Shown: positions 1 to 10,595, numbered from the stretch's first letter. The stretch is DNA of 64,000 bases from Serratia quinivorans (GCF_946227985.1 NZ_CAMKGL010000011.1:95725-159724); one strand, 5' to 3'. Notes: generated by a model from the letters alone, not told the origin. Made by a program: numbers and translations.

Positions 1-572
1 TAAACACGCTGCCACACCAATGCCCAGACGATACCGACACCACCAGTGATGATGAACACCCAGTGCCAGCTCAGGATCTCTTGAACCCAGATCAATAGCG
101 GCGTCAAAAACGCCAGCCCGACAAACTGACCGGAAGTATAGAACCCCACCGCTGAAGCCCGCTCCTGCTCGGGGAACCAACTGGTGACGATGCGATTATT
201 GGTGGGGAATGCCGGTGCTTCAAACAGCCCGGTCACCGCACGCAGGCCAATCAGTGATACCAGGCCACTGGCGAACCCCTGCAGCAGCGTTGCGATCGAC
301 CAACCCATAATGGCAATAAAATAGGTCAGCTTGGAACCGACGCGATCCAGAAACCAACCGCCAGGGATCTGACACAGGGTATAGGTCCAGGCAAACGCAG
401 AGAAAATATAGCCCATCTGCGCCTTGCTGATGCCGAACTCCTGCTGAATATGCGCCGAGGCCACCGCCAGATTGGCGCGGTCGACATAGCAGATCACCAC
501 GGTGACAAATATCATTAATAACGTTAGATAGCGGCGTTTACTTTTTGGTGCTGAGGTTAAGGTTGTATCCAT
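1..572 (-). CDS. dgoT: D-galactonate:H+ symporter, MFS family (partial, N-terminal 190 residues)
   Basis: The gene is cut by the left edge of the window; the ATG is at 572 and no stop is reached. The start [15 protein letters not shown] is followed by hydrophobic segments. The region [13 protein letters not shown] and the loop [11 protein letters not shown] are typical of the anion:cation symporter branch of the major facilitator superfamily (DgoT, GudP, GarP). It would import D-galactonate across the inner membrane. It sits downstream of dgoR-K-A-D in the same direction, matching the E. coli order dgoRKADT, which is the main reason for choosing DgoT over other sugar-acid symporters. A 344-base gap separates it from dgoD, so it may have its own promoter or depend on an intercistronic structure. 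Confidence 0.85.
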   Translation of the reverse strand, partial: MDTTLTSAPKSKRRYLTLLMIFVTVVICYVDRANLAVASAHIQQEFGISKAQMGYIFSAFAWTYTLCQIPGGWFLDRVGSKLTYFIAIMGWSIATLLQGFASGLVSLIGLRAVTGLFEAPAFPTNNRIVTSWFPEQERASAVGFYTSGQFVGLAFLTPLLIWVQEILSWHWVFIITGGVGIVWALVWQRV

Positions 573-916
573 TATCTTTATTCCGTTATTTTTCGGATTT
601 TAATAATAGCGGTGCGATGTTGTAGGGTAGCGCCGCCGAGTAGATTTACTGGTGATGATTTAAAAAAACGTCACGGGACACACTGGGAAAAACCCACCTA
701 ATGGCGGTATTAACCTGTCATGACAATAGGTTAGCGATATATATTCTTCTTAAAAAATAATAAAATCCACGTTATTGAAAATTGCGAGTGGTTATTCATT
801 GCTTACCCTCTCAGTATTTATTTCATGTTTGTCCCTCGCCTGACGGCGACGTCAAGCGAGACACCATTTAAGTATCCTTTCAGCGTGAAATTTAATAATG
901 ATTATTTAAACCTGTA
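573..916. other. Gene-free gap between dgoT and dgoD with two inverted repeats
   Basis: No convincing gene is seen in this 344-base, AT-rich stretch. It holds a dyad at 711-733 (TAACCT ... AGGTTA flanking the perfect palindrome TGTCATGACA at 716-725) and a short hairpin at 841-854 (TGACG, GCGA loop, CGTCA) just beyond the dgoD stop. Neither has a T-run on the minus strand, so neither is a classic terminator. They could be mRNA-processing structures or an operator or promoter serving dgoT. Confidence 0.5.
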
Positions 917-2065
917 TTACCACTCGGCAACTGCGCCGTCAGGATAGCGCCACACGGGATTACGCCAGTCCGTCGCTTGTTTGCTGCGCTCGATCACCAG
1001 CTCTTCGTTAATTTCCACCCCGAGACCCGGTTTAGTCAGTGGGTAGAAATGGCCATCGGTCATTTTGAAATCGTCTTTATTCACTACGTAATCCAGTAGT
1101 TCGGCTCCCTGATTGTAGTGAATACCCATGCTCTGCTCCTGGAACACCGCGTTACGCGCCACAAAATCCACATGCAGACAGGCGGCCAGCGCAATCGGCC
1201 CCAGTGGGCAATGCGGTGCCAGCGCCACATCATAGGTCTCCGCCATGGCGGCGATTTTGAAACATTCGGTGATGCCACCGGCGTGAGACAGATCGGGCTG
1301 AATAATCGCCAGGCCGCCCTCTGCCAGCACCCGTTTGAAATCAAAACGCGAATACATACGTTCACCGGCGGCAATCGGGATATGCGTCTGCGCCGCCAGG
1401 CGCGGATAGTACTCCGCCTGTTCCGCCAGCACCGGTTCTTCGATAAACAGCGGGCGGTACGGCTCCAGCTCTTTGATCAGGATTTTAGCCATTGGCGCAT
1501 CGACACGACCATGGAAATCCAGACCGAACTCGATACGGTTGCCAAAGGCTTCGCGGATCTGCGCCACCACGGCCACCGCAGCATCCACCTTACGCGCGCT
1601 ATCGATAATGCCCATCTCTTCGCAACCATTGAGCTTAAAGGTGTCGAAGCCGATTTCCGTCAGCTTGTTGATACCGGCGATCACGTCGGAAGGACGATCG
1701 CCGCCCACCCAGCTATACGCCTTGATTTTGTCGCGTACCAAACCGCCCAGCAGTTGATAAACCGGTACGCCCAGCGCCTTGCCTTTGATATCCCACAGCG
1801 CCTGATCAATACCGGCGATCGCACTCATCAGGATCGGTCCGCCACGATAGAAGCCACCGCGATAGAGCGTCTGCCAGATATCGTTAATTCGCGCAGGATC
1901 CTGGCCCACCACATATTCCGACAGCTCGTGCACCGCCGCCTCCACGCTGCGCGCACGCCCTTCAATCACCGGTTCGCCCCAGCCGACGATGCCTTCATCG
2001 GTTTCAATCTTCAGGAACATCCAGCGCGGCGGCAGCCGATAAGTGGTCATTTTGGTTATTTTCAT
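917..2065 (-). CDS. dgoD: D-galactonate dehydratase
   Basis: This enzyme dehydrates D-galactonate to 2-dehydro-3-deoxy-D-galactonate, the first step of the DeLey-Doudoroff galactonate pathway. It is 382 residues, the same as the E. coli enzyme as remembered, and belongs to the mandelate-racemase group of the enolase superfamily. The expected residues are present: metal ligands Asp183 (in GLDFHGR), Glu209 (FIEEPV) and Glu235 (AAGERM), and catalytic His185 and His285 (LAPHCPLG). The ATG overlaps the TGA of dgoA (ATGA), which indicates translational coupling within the operon. Confidence 0.97.
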   Translation of the reverse strand: MKITKMTTYRLPPRWMFLKIETDEGIVGWGEPVIEGRARSVEAAVHELSEYVVGQDPARINDIWQTLYRGGFYRGGPILMSAIAGIDQALWDIKGKALGVPVYQLLGGLVRDKIKAYSWVGGDRPSDVIAGINKLTEIGFDTFKLNGCEEMGIIDSARKVDAAVAVVAQIREAFGNRIEFGLDFHGRVDAPMAKILIKELEPYRPLFIEEPVLAEQAEYYPRLAAQTHIPIAAGERMYSRFDFKRVLAEGGLAIIQPDLSHAGGITECFKIAAMAETYDVALAPHCPLGPIALAACLHVDFVARNAVFQEQSMGIHYNQGAELLDYVVNKDDFKMTDGHFYPLTKPGLGVEINEELVIERSKQATDWRNPVWRYPDGAVAEW

Positions 2066-2679
2066 TGGGTGGCTTCCTTATAGGCTCGAACGAAAGCGGC
2101 AGCCTGCTGAGCGGTGCGTTCTACCGATTGGCCGGCGCGATAGAGATCGCCCCCCAACCCGGCACCCACACAGCCTGCGGCCAGATACAGATGCACGTTT
2201 TCCGGCGTGATGCCGCCGACGGCAAAAACAGGGATCTGAGGCGGCAGTACCGCTTTCAGCGCCTTGATATAATCCGGGCCAAAGGAGACCGAGGGGAAAA
2301 TCTTCAATGCCTGAGCCCCGGCCTCCAGCGCGTTGAATGCTTCCGAAGCGGTGGCGCAACCGGCGCAAACCGTCATGCCCAGCGCCACGCCCCTGCGGAT
2401 CACCGCCGGTTGGGTATTGGGTGTCACCACCAGTTGGCCACCCAGCGCGGCCAACTCTTCCACCTGCGCAGGTTGCAGCACGGTGCCGGCACCGATCAGT
2501 GCGCGATCGCCGAATTTCTTCACCGTATCACCGATGCTTTGCTGCCAGTCCGGCGAGTTCATCGGTATTTCAATCGCATCAAACCCCGCCTCCAGTAAAG
2601 TTTGTACGTGATCAGCCACCTCCTGCGGTGTAATGCCGCGCAGGATGGCGATCAGTGGCAGTTCAGTATTCCAGCTCAT
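2062..2679 (-). CDS. dgoA: 2-dehydro-3-deoxy-6-phosphogalactonate aldolase
   Basis: DgoA cleaves 2-dehydro-3-deoxy-6-phosphogalactonate into pyruvate and glyceraldehyde 3-phosphate. It is a class I (Schiff-base) aldolase of the KDPG/KDPGal family with a TIM-barrel fold. The Schiff-base lysine is Lys126 in [10 protein letters not shown], and the general acid/base Glu37 lies in DAIEIP. The ATG at 2679 was chosen over an upstream TTG because it has AGGAG eight bases upstream and gives 205 residues, the length of the E. coli protein. The start overlaps the 3' end of dgoK by 17 bases and the stop overlaps the dgoD ATG. Confidence 0.96.
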   Translation of the reverse strand: MSWNTELPLIAILRGITPQEVADHVQTLLEAGFDAIEIPMNSPDWQQSIGDTVKKFGDRALIGAGTVLQPAQVEELAALGGQLVVTPNTQPAVIRRGVALGMTVCAGCATASEAFNALEAGAQALKIFPSVSFGPDYIKALKAVLPPQIPVFAVGGITPENVHLYLAAGCVGAGLGGDLYRAGQSVERTAQQAAAFVRAYKEATQ

Positions 2680-3556
2680 GCACAATGCTCCTTATTCCCG
2701 ATTGGAAAGCCCGATCGCCGTCCAGGATCTGGTGGCGTATCCCGGCCATAGTCAGTGCCTGGGCATAACGCTCGCCAAGCTGCGGGTTGCCGATCACCGT
2801 TAATGCCGCGTCAGGCGGCAACGGATATTCACGCTGCATTTGCGCCACCTCATTGCCGATCAACAAGCCGGAAAGCCAGTCGCTGACGGCGCTTTTTTCC
2901 ATTTTGCCGAGCACGTGAGCAGCGCGAGTTTCAAATAAACATCGCACGATGTGGCTTTCATTCATACCGACATCCAACCCGCTGGCAAACGCCTGCGGAT
3001 TAGGCCGTTGTTCACTTAATCCCACGCCGATCAACGAATGGCTGAGCAGCAAATGATGCAATTCGCCCGTCATCACCGTACGGAAATCCGCCAGGGTGTC
3101 ATCTTCCATGCGCACCCATTTGCTGTGGGTACCTGGCATGACATAAACCGCCGCCGGCTGTTCGGCATAGGCACCGATCAACTGGGTTTCTTCACCGCGC
3201 ATAACGTTGCAGTTATCTTCACGTTCGATACAAATGCCCGGAATAATCCAGGCCCGATAAGGTAAGGCCTGCTCTACCGCCGTTAACTGTTGGGCAACCT
3301 CGGTCAGGCGGGTTGGGCAATGCAGATAAGGCACCTGCAGCCAGCCGGCATTGCTGCCGACCATCCCCGCCATCACCACCGGCAGCGGCTCCGCCCAACG
3401 CGCCATTAGCTCGCTGAAAACCTGCTGCGGCGTGCGGCCGCCAAGGCGGGTAACACCGGCCTGCGACTGCAAGCTATCGACGCAGACACCCTGTTCGTAA
3501 CGCCAGGCGCGCAGGTTGGTGGAACCCCAGTCAATCGCGATAAAATTGTTATTCAA
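2663..3556 (-). CDS. dgoK: 2-dehydro-3-deoxygalactonokinase
   Basis: DgoK phosphorylates 2-dehydro-3-deoxygalactonate at C6 with ATP, feeding DgoA. It has the acetate/sugar kinase (ASKHA) N-terminal phosphate motif IAIDWGSTNLRAW at residues 7-19 and family blocks VVMAGMVGSN, NVMRGEETQL and VMPGTHSKW. Its 297 residues compare with about 292 in E. coli. The start codon is TTG at 3556, overlapping the dgoR TGA as TTGA, with AAAGGA seven to twelve bases upstream. No ATG lies at a sensible distance, so the TTG is probably genuine and its translation coupled to dgoR. Confidence 0.95.
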   Translation of the reverse strand: MNNNFIAIDWGSTNLRAWRYEQGVCVDSLQSQAGVTRLGGRTPQQVFSELMARWAEPLPVVMAGMVGSNAGWLQVPYLHCPTRLTEVAQQLTAVEQALPYRAWIIPGICIEREDNCNVMRGEETQLIGAYAEQPAAVYVMPGTHSKWVRMEDDTLADFRTVMTGELHHLLLSHSLIGVGLSEQRPNPQAFASGLDVGMNESHIVRCLFETRAAHVLGKMEKSAVSDWLSGLLIGNEVAQMQREYPLPPDAALTVIGNPQLGERYAQALTMAGIRHQILDGDRAFQSGIRSIVHELEY

Positions 3557-4251
3557 GTGATGTCCTTTAAGCGTTTGGTCGAGCTGGCGATCATCGCCAG
3601 TGCCGCCTGCTCTGCGGCGTCCGCATCCTGATGACGGATGGCGTCATACAATTCCTGATGCTCGCGCAGAGTACGTGGCATATTGTCCTCATCTGACATG
3701 TAGGTGCGCTCAAACACCGCGCGCTGCAGCGAGCTAATCGCCACGCTGAGCTGCTGCAAAACCGGGTTGTGCACCGCCGCCAGCACCGCTTCGTGATAAC
3801 GAATGTCGGCCTCATTAAAACGTTCACGATCCTGGTGGTGGATTTTCATGTCGTTCAGCGCCGCTTCGATCACCGCCAGTTCGCTGGAGGTAGCTCGCTC
3901 CGCCGCCCAGCGAGCAATCGTTGGCTCCACCAGGTTACGAACTTCACTCATCGAGGCGATTAGGCGTGGATCATAATCCTGCGCCAGCACCCAGTTCAGG
4001 ACGTCGGTATCCAGATAATTCCACTGGCTGCGCAGCGTCACGAATGCGCCACGATAGCGCTTCACCTCCACCAACCGCTTGGCCATCAGCGCACGCAAGA
4101 CTTCGCGGATGATATTGCGCGAGGTTTCAAACTCTTCGCACAGCTCCGTTTCTGCGGGGAGTGCCGCCCCCGGGACATATTTGCCACCGACGATCTGCTG
4201 GCCCATCTCGATAATGATGCGGTCGGTTTTACCGATCTGCTGCTTGTTCAT
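3553..4251 (-). CDS. dgoR: D-galactonate-responsive transcriptional repressor, GntR/FadR family
   Basis: DgoR represses the dgo operon and is released by D-galactonate or a derivative. The N-terminal winged helix-turn-helix (about residues 1-75, with CEEFETSRNIIREVLRALMAKRLVEV) is followed by an all-helical FCD ligand domain. The ATG at 4251 is preferred because GGAG lies five bases upstream and the 232-residue product aligns with the 229-residue E. coli protein from KTDRIIIEMGQQIV onward; an upstream in-frame extension to 4335 has no support. It is the first gene of the operon and lies just downstream of two GntR-type operators at 4369-4400. Confidence 0.95.
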   Translation of the reverse strand: MNKQQIGKTDRIIIEMGQQIVGGKYVPGAALPAETELCEEFETSRNIIREVLRALMAKRLVEVKRYRGAFVTLRSQWNYLDTDVLNWVLAQDYDPRLIASMSEVRNLVEPTIARWAAERATSSELAVIEAALNDMKIHHQDRERFNEADIRYHEAVLAAVHNPVLQQLSVAISSLQRAVFERTYMSDEDNMPRTLREHQELYDAIRHQDADAAEQAALAMIASSTKRLKDIT

Positions 4252-4368
4252 GATTTCTCCGTGGCATTCGCCATGCTGTGATAACGGATTTACTTTACCC
4301 GCGTCTCCCATTGGCGTCCTGCGGTTGCAGCACAATCTTGATAACTCACCTCAACAACAATGGTCATA

Positions 4369-4400
4369 TTGTAGTTCCAAAAATAAATGTTGTACTACAA
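4369..4400. promoter_or_regulatory. Paired DgoR operator sites
   Basis: TTGTACTACAA at 4390-4400 is a perfect odd-centred palindrome. It matches the TTGTA(G/C)TACA(A/T) core recalled for E. coli DgoR and the general FadR-type GntR pattern. A second, half-degenerate copy TTGTAGTTCCA begins at 4369, exactly 21 bp (two helical turns) away, so both would face the same side of the helix. Assignment to DgoR is inference from position and consensus. Confidence 0.75.
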
Positions 4401-4504
4401 TCTGGATCACAAAATAGACAATCCAAGTTGGTGGGGATGCCAATAACCAATGGCAGTCGTTGAATGATCATCGTTAGAACGGCTCCGAAAGTTTATCGGT
4501 TTAC

Positions 4505-4528
4505 AAATTAGAAAATTAATTCTAAATT
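4505..4528. promoter_or_regulatory. Candidate operator dyad upstream of the DauR-like regulator
   Basis: An AT-rich inverted repeat (TTAGAA at 4508-4513, TTCTAA at 4520-4525, with partly matching flanks) lies about 30 bases before the start at 4558. It could bind the adjacent regulator, but in AT-rich DNA a six-base dyad can arise by chance. Confidence 0.3.
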
Positions 4529-4557
4529 GGACTTTTAAATCTAAATAAAAGATCACC

Positions 4558-5163
4558 ATGCTGAGTCGCTACCACGCCATTGCCGATGCCATAACGCTGT
4601 TATTTTCCCCTTACGCCGAAGTGGCACTTCATGATCTCGCCAGCCAGAAACTGGTTTACATCAGCAATAACCGCTCGCAGCGTGAGCTGGGCGAAGACTC
4701 CAACCTGAGCGAGTTACAGGGCGATCAAGGTTTGCAGGTGATCGGCCCCTACCTGAAGCGCAATTGGGATGGCAGCCAACTGCGTTCTATCAGCGCAGTA
4801 TTGCGCGACGATAACGGTGCCCCCATTGGCCTGTTGTGCATCAATCTTGATATCACCGTGCTGGAAAGCGCCAAAGCCGCGCTGGAAGTCTTCCTGGGTG
4901 GCCATGCCCTGCAACCACAGCCGGACGTGCTGTTTCAGGATGACTGGCAGGAACGCATCAACACCTTTATTCATCAATGGTTGCAACAGCGCCAACAAAC
5001 GCTCGGCACCCTTAACGGTGCGGGCAAGCGGGCCATGGTGGAGGCGCTCTATCATCAGGGGGCTTTCAAAGGAAAAAATGCCGCCGGCTACGTCGCCAAG
5101 ATCCTCGGTATCGGCCGCGCTACCGTCTACAACTATCTGAAAAATATCAAGGATTCTGTATGA
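4558..5163 (+). CDS. YheO/DauR-family transcriptional regulator (PAS-like plus HTH)
   Basis: This 201-residue protein has an N-terminal YheO-type PAS-like domain (about residues 1-115, with LLFSPYAEVALHDLASQ and IGLLCINLDI) and a C-terminal helix-turn-helix of the DauR type (about 155-200, ending KILGIGRATVYNYLKNI). Family members are ligand-responsive regulators; DauR of Pseudomonas controls D-arginine use through a dehydrogenase and an ornithine-cyclodeaminase-family partner. The stop overlaps the next ATG (ATGA), so it is co-transcribed with the two enzymes at 5160-7056 and probably controls them. The ATG at 4558 has only a weak ribosome-binding site. The effector is unknown. Confidence 0.85.
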   Translation: MLSRYHAIADAITLLFSPYAEVALHDLASQKLVYISNNRSQRELGEDSNLSELQGDQGLQVIGPYLKRNWDGSQLRSISAVLRDDNGAPIGLLCINLDITVLESAKAALEVFLGGHALQPQPDVLFQDDWQERINTFIHQWLQQRQQTLGTLNGAGKRAMVEALYHQGAFKGKNAAGYVAKILGIGRATVYNYLKNIKDSV

Positions 5164-6128
5164 GTCAGCTATTTGACGCGATTGTTTCCGCCCATCAGCA
5201 ATTGCGCCCGCAGGTTCGCGTGACCCCGCTGGAACGCAGCGTACTGCTGTCACAGCAGTTGGGCTGCGAACTGTATCTGAAGTGCGACCATCTGCAACAT
5301 ACCGGTTCTTTCAAATTTCGCGGTGCCAGCAACAAACTGCGGCTGCTGAATGAGCAACAACGCAGCCGCGGGGTGATCGCCGCCTCGACCGGCAATCACG
5401 GCCAGGCCGTCGCGCTGGCGGGCAAACTGATGGGCGTCAGCGTGACGGTGTATGCCCCGGAAACGGCGGCAGCGATAAAACTGGAAACCATCCGTGCACT
5501 GGGTGGCAAGGTGGAACTGGTGCCGGGCGACGCACTGAATGCCGAGCAGGCGGGAGAAAAGGCTGCCATTGAGCAAGGCAAAGTCTATATCTCCCCCTAT
5601 AACGACCCACAGGTGATTGCCGGTCAGGGCACCTGCGGCATGGAGTTGGTTGAGCAGCAAGCGGATTTGGATGCGGTGTTTGTTGCCGTGGGTGGCGGTG
5701 GCTACATTTCAGGAATCGGTACCGTTTTACAGCAATTGTCGCCGAAAACTCAGCTTATTGCCTGCTGGCCGGAAAATGCCACCAGCATGTATAGCGCACT
5801 GCAGGCGGGTCATATCTATCCGGTGGAAGAACAGGATACGCTGTCAGATGGCACCGCCGGCGGCGTTGAGCCGGATGCGATCACCTTCCCGCTGTGCCAG
5901 CAGGTGATTGACCGCAAAGTATTGGTCAGTGAAGCGGAAATCAAACAGGCCATGCGCCAGATTGCCGCCAGCGACCGCTGGATTATTGAAGGTGCTGCCG
6001 GGGTGGCCTTAGCCGCTGCCATCAAACTGGCTCCGGAATTTCAGGGCAAAAAAGTGGCTGTGGTACTGTGCGGGAAAAACATTGTGCTGGAGAAATACCT
6101 TAAGGCAATCTCCGATGAAAATCCTTAA
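5160..6128 (+). CDS. PLP-dependent serine/threonine dehydratase-family enzyme (hydroxy-amino-acid ammonia-lyase or dehydratase)
   Basis: This 322-residue fold-type II PLP enzyme has the PLP lysine Lys52 in GSFKFRGA, the substrate loop STGNHGQA (76-83) and the phosphate-binding glycines GGGGYISG (178-185). Family members dehydrate beta-hydroxy-alpha-amino acids (serine, threonine, 3-hydroxyaspartate) to enamine/imine intermediates. It lacks the ACT domain of biosynthetic threonine deaminase, so it is a short catabolic type. It overlaps the regulator by four bases and the downstream reductase by 14, so the three genes form one coupled operon. Pairing with an ornithine-cyclodeaminase-family protein recalls BhcB/BhcD (3-hydroxyaspartate) and EutB/EutC (hydroxyectoine). 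The substrate is not determined. Confidence 0.88.
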   Translation: MSQLFDAIVSAHQQLRPQVRVTPLERSVLLSQQLGCELYLKCDHLQHTGSFKFRGASNKLRLLNEQQRSRGVIAASTGNHGQAVALAGKLMGVSVTVYAPETAAAIKLETIRALGGKVELVPGDALNAEQAGEKAAIEQGKVYISPYNDPQVIAGQGTCGMELVEQQADLDAVFVAVGGGGYISGIGTVLQQLSPKTQLIACWPENATSMYSALQAGHIYPVEEQDTLSDGTAGGVEPDAITFPLCQQVIDRKVLVSEAEIKQAMRQIAASDRWIIEGAAGVALAAAIKLAPEFQGKKVAVVLCGKNIVLEKYLKAISDENP

Positions 6129-7056
6129 TAAACGGCAGATCCTTGAAGTTTTCGATGCAGATGCCGTCACATTGTTGCTAAAAAAGGGATTTATTGCATA
6201 TTCCCAACGGCAAGTGCAACAGCCGCCAGTGCAGCATTTTCTGTTTGAACAGGCGGCGGGTGACTGCTGTATTAAATCGGCCTGGCTGGAAGGGGACGAA
6301 CAATTTGTCCTCAAGGTTTCCGCCGGCTTTTACCATAACCCGGCGCAGGGGCTGGCCAGTAATCAGGGGCTGATGATGGCCTTCTCGGCGCAAACCGGTG
6401 AACCCCGGGCATTGTTACTGGACGAGGGGTGGTTAACTGCGTTACGCACCGCGCTGGCCGGGCGTATTGTCGCCGAACTCTGTGCTCCGGCATCGATCCC
6501 GGCGATTGGCATTGTCGGCTGCGGCATGCAGGCCCGACTGCAGTTACAACAGCTAAAGTCCCTGACCGCCTGCCGTGAGGTTTGGGTGTGGGGCCGCAAC
6601 GAAGAGACCTTGCAAGCCTATCGGCGCGATGTCGAAGCCGAAGGCTTCCGGGTGAATATCACCCAGGATGCCGCGGAACTGGCAGCGCACTGTCGGTTGA
6701 TTGTCACCACCACCCCGAGCCGCGAACCTATTCTGCACGCGGCGGATATTCAACCCGGTACCCACATCACCGCCGTCGGCGCTGACGCCCAGGGCAAACA
6801 GGAGTTGGCGGCCGATCTGGTGGCCAGGGCGGACGTGCTGTTAGTGGATGCTTTGGCACAATGTGCAGATTATGGTGAGATCGCCACCGCTTATCGGCAG
6901 GGTTTGCTTAAATCGACGCCGATCGTCGAATTGGGTACGGCATTGGCTCAGGGGATAAAAATGCGTAGCGACGCGCATCAAATCACGCTGGCCGATCTGA
7001 CCGGGCTGGCGATTCAGGACGTACAGATTGTGAAGGGTATTTTGGCACGGATATAG
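6115..7056 (+). CDS. Ornithine cyclodeaminase/mu-crystallin-family protein, probable NAD(P)H-dependent imine reductase
   Basis: This 313-residue protein has the family layout: an N-terminal substrate domain with the conserved lysine in FVLKVSAGF (about Lys67), a Rossmann dinucleotide motif GIVGCGMQA at 132-140, TAVGADAQGKQEL (substrate loop) and a C-terminal DLTGLAIQDV motif. Members include ornithine cyclodeaminase, Delta1-pyrroline-2-carboxylate reductase, iminosuccinate reductase (BhcD) and DauB. The ATG at 6115 inside the end of the dehydratase is preferred; an upstream in-frame start would lengthen it by 11 residues without homology. A terminator hairpin follows directly. The substrate is inferred to be the imine made by the neighbour. 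Confidence 0.85.
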   Translation: MKILNKRQILEVFDADAVTLLLKKGFIAYSQRQVQQPPVQHFLFEQAAGDCCIKSAWLEGDEQFVLKVSAGFYHNPAQGLASNQGLMMAFSAQTGEPRALLLDEGWLTALRTALAGRIVAELCAPASIPAIGIVGCGMQARLQLQQLKSLTACREVWVWGRNEETLQAYRRDVEAEGFRVNITQDAAELAAHCRLIVTTTPSREPILHAADIQPGTHITAVGADAQGKQELAADLVARADVLLVDALAQCADYGEIATAYRQGLLKSTPIVELGTALAQGIKMRSDAHQITLADLTGLAIQDVQIVKGILARI

Positions 7057-7065
7057 AATGTTTTT

Positions 7066-7088
7066 AGGGGCGCAACTGCGCCCCTTTA
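7066..7088 (+). terminator. Terminator of the regulator-dehydratase-reductase operon
   Basis: A perfect 8-bp stem (AGGGGCGC / GCGCCCCT) with an AACT loop spans 7066-7085, ten bases after the stop at 7056, followed by TTAAAT. It lies between convergent genes and may act for both. Confidence 0.8.
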
Positions 7089-7101
7089 AATCGAATCACC
7101 G

Positions 7102-7917
7102 TCAGGCATTCAGCACAAACTTCTCGATGGCGCGGGCTACACCGTCTTCGGTATTGGTGCTGGTAACAAACTGCGCTACCGCTTTCAGTTCCGGGATAGC
7201 ATTACCCATCGCCACGCCAACACCGGCATACTCTATCATCGCAGTGTCATTGGCCTGATCGCCCAACGTCATCACGTTTTCACGCGCAATACCAAGATGA
7301 TCGGCCAGCATTTTCACCCCGGTCCCCTTATCGACTTTCCGGTGTAAAATTTCCAGGAAGTAAGGCGCGCTTTTCAGGATAGTGTAACGCTCCCATGCTT
7401 CGGCCGGGATGCGGGCAATGGCGTGATCCAGCAGCTCTGGCTCGTCGACCATCATCAATTTCGGGAACCGAATCTCAGGATCCATCTCTTCCACGCTGCG
7501 GTACTTCAGCGGAATACCGGTCATCTCCGACTCATGCACGGTGTATTTGCCGATATCCTTGTTCGGGGTATACAGTGTGTCAAAATCAAATGCCTGGTAA
7601 TGGACGCCCAACTCGCGTGCCATCTGCTCGAAATAAAGATAATCCTCAAAACCCAGCGTTTCCTGCAGGATGCAGGCACCGTCTACTGCCTGTAAAACCA
7701 GTGCGCCATTATAGGTAATACAGAAATCACCGGCCCCCTGAATATCCAACTGTCGCAGATAGTCCTGCACGCCAACATAGGGCCGTCCGGTTGCCAGCAC
7801 CACATGCACCCCTTTGCGGCGTGCCTCGGTGATCGCCTGCTTTACCGCCGGTGTAATCTGGTGCTGCGGGTTGAGTAGCGTGCCGTCCATATCAATCGCA
7901 ATCAATTCAATAGCCAT
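7102..7917 (-). CDS. yidA: HAD-superfamily sugar phosphatase YidA
   Basis: YidA is a cytosolic HAD (Cof subfamily) phosphatase acting on small sugar phosphates such as erythrose 4-phosphate. It has motif I DMDGTL at residues 9-14 (nucleophile Asp9), motif II around LATGRP, and motif IV GDQANDTAMIEYAG. Starting at the ATG at 7917 gives 271 residues beginning MAIELIAIDMDG, matching the 270-residue E. coli protein; a longer in-frame start lacks homology. It lies upstream of gyrB in the E. coli direction, but the small E. coli gene yidB between them is absent. Confidence 0.95.
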   Translation of the reverse strand: MAIELIAIDMDGTLLNPQHQITPAVKQAITEARRKGVHVVLATGRPYVGVQDYLRQLDIQGAGDFCITYNGALVLQAVDGACILQETLGFEDYLYFEQMARELGVHYQAFDFDTLYTPNKDIGKYTVHESEMTGIPLKYRSVEEMDPEIRFPKLMMVDEPELLDHAIARIPAEAWERYTILKSAPYFLEILHRKVDKGTGVKMLADHLGIARENVMTLGDQANDTAMIEYAGVGVAMGNAIPELKAVAQFVTSTNTEDGVARAIEKFVLNA

Positions 7918-8039
7918 TCGAGCCTTCTCCCAGTGGTTTTTTCCCATGCTAACGCGTTTCAGCGTCTAATGTCAGCGCCAAAAAAGGCGTAAAAAAAATC
8001 CGCACAAGTTTCCCTATGCGGATTTTCACAGCCCCGATC

Positions 8040-8153
8040 ATACTTCAAGCCGCCTCTTTGTTGGCTGCCTTGACTCACCCCAGTCACTTAGTTATCTAAG
8101 CTCCTGGGGATTCGTTCAGTTGCCGCCTTGATGCAACTTGAATTATTTTGGGG
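8040..8153. repeat. Palindromic intergenic repeat, copy 1 (yidA-gyrB)
   Basis: A 114-bp palindromic unit fills the gap downstream of gyrB. The outer arms are ACTTCAAG (from 8042) and CTTGAA (8138-8143), the inner arms CCCCAG (8078-8083) and CTGGGG (8104-8109), and the tip is the hairpin CTTAG-TTAT-CTAAG (8087-8100). Its reverse complement matches the repeat before mnmE (17514-17629) over AGGCGGCAACTGAACG and GGCAGCCAACA, and its CCCAAAATAATT end recurs at 25541. It could also help end gyrB transcription. Confidence 0.85.
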
Positions 8154-8162
8154 AGAAAGAGG

Positions 8163-10595
<2,433 letters not shown>

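Larger units (their letters stand above)
4252..4557. promoter_or_regulatory. Divergent control region between dgoR and the DauR-like regulator
   Basis: This 306-base gene-free stretch must contain the leftward dgo promoter and the rightward promoter of the 4558 operon. It carries two DgoR-type sites (4369-4379 and 4390-4400) and an AT-rich dyad TTAGAA...TTCTAA near 4508-4525, close to the start of the rightward operon. Exact -35 and -10 elements were not assigned. Confidence 0.7.

Noticed and set aside
1118..2083. 321-codon plus-strand reading frame opposite dgoD
   Set aside because: It is the antisense of a well-supported dehydratase with all catalytic residues, and its translation has no recognisable domain.
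6082..6114. Longer start for the ornithine-cyclodeaminase-family protein
   Set aside because: The extra 11 residues lie inside the dehydratase gene and have no counterpart in the family; MKILNKRQILEVF at 6115 is the natural start.
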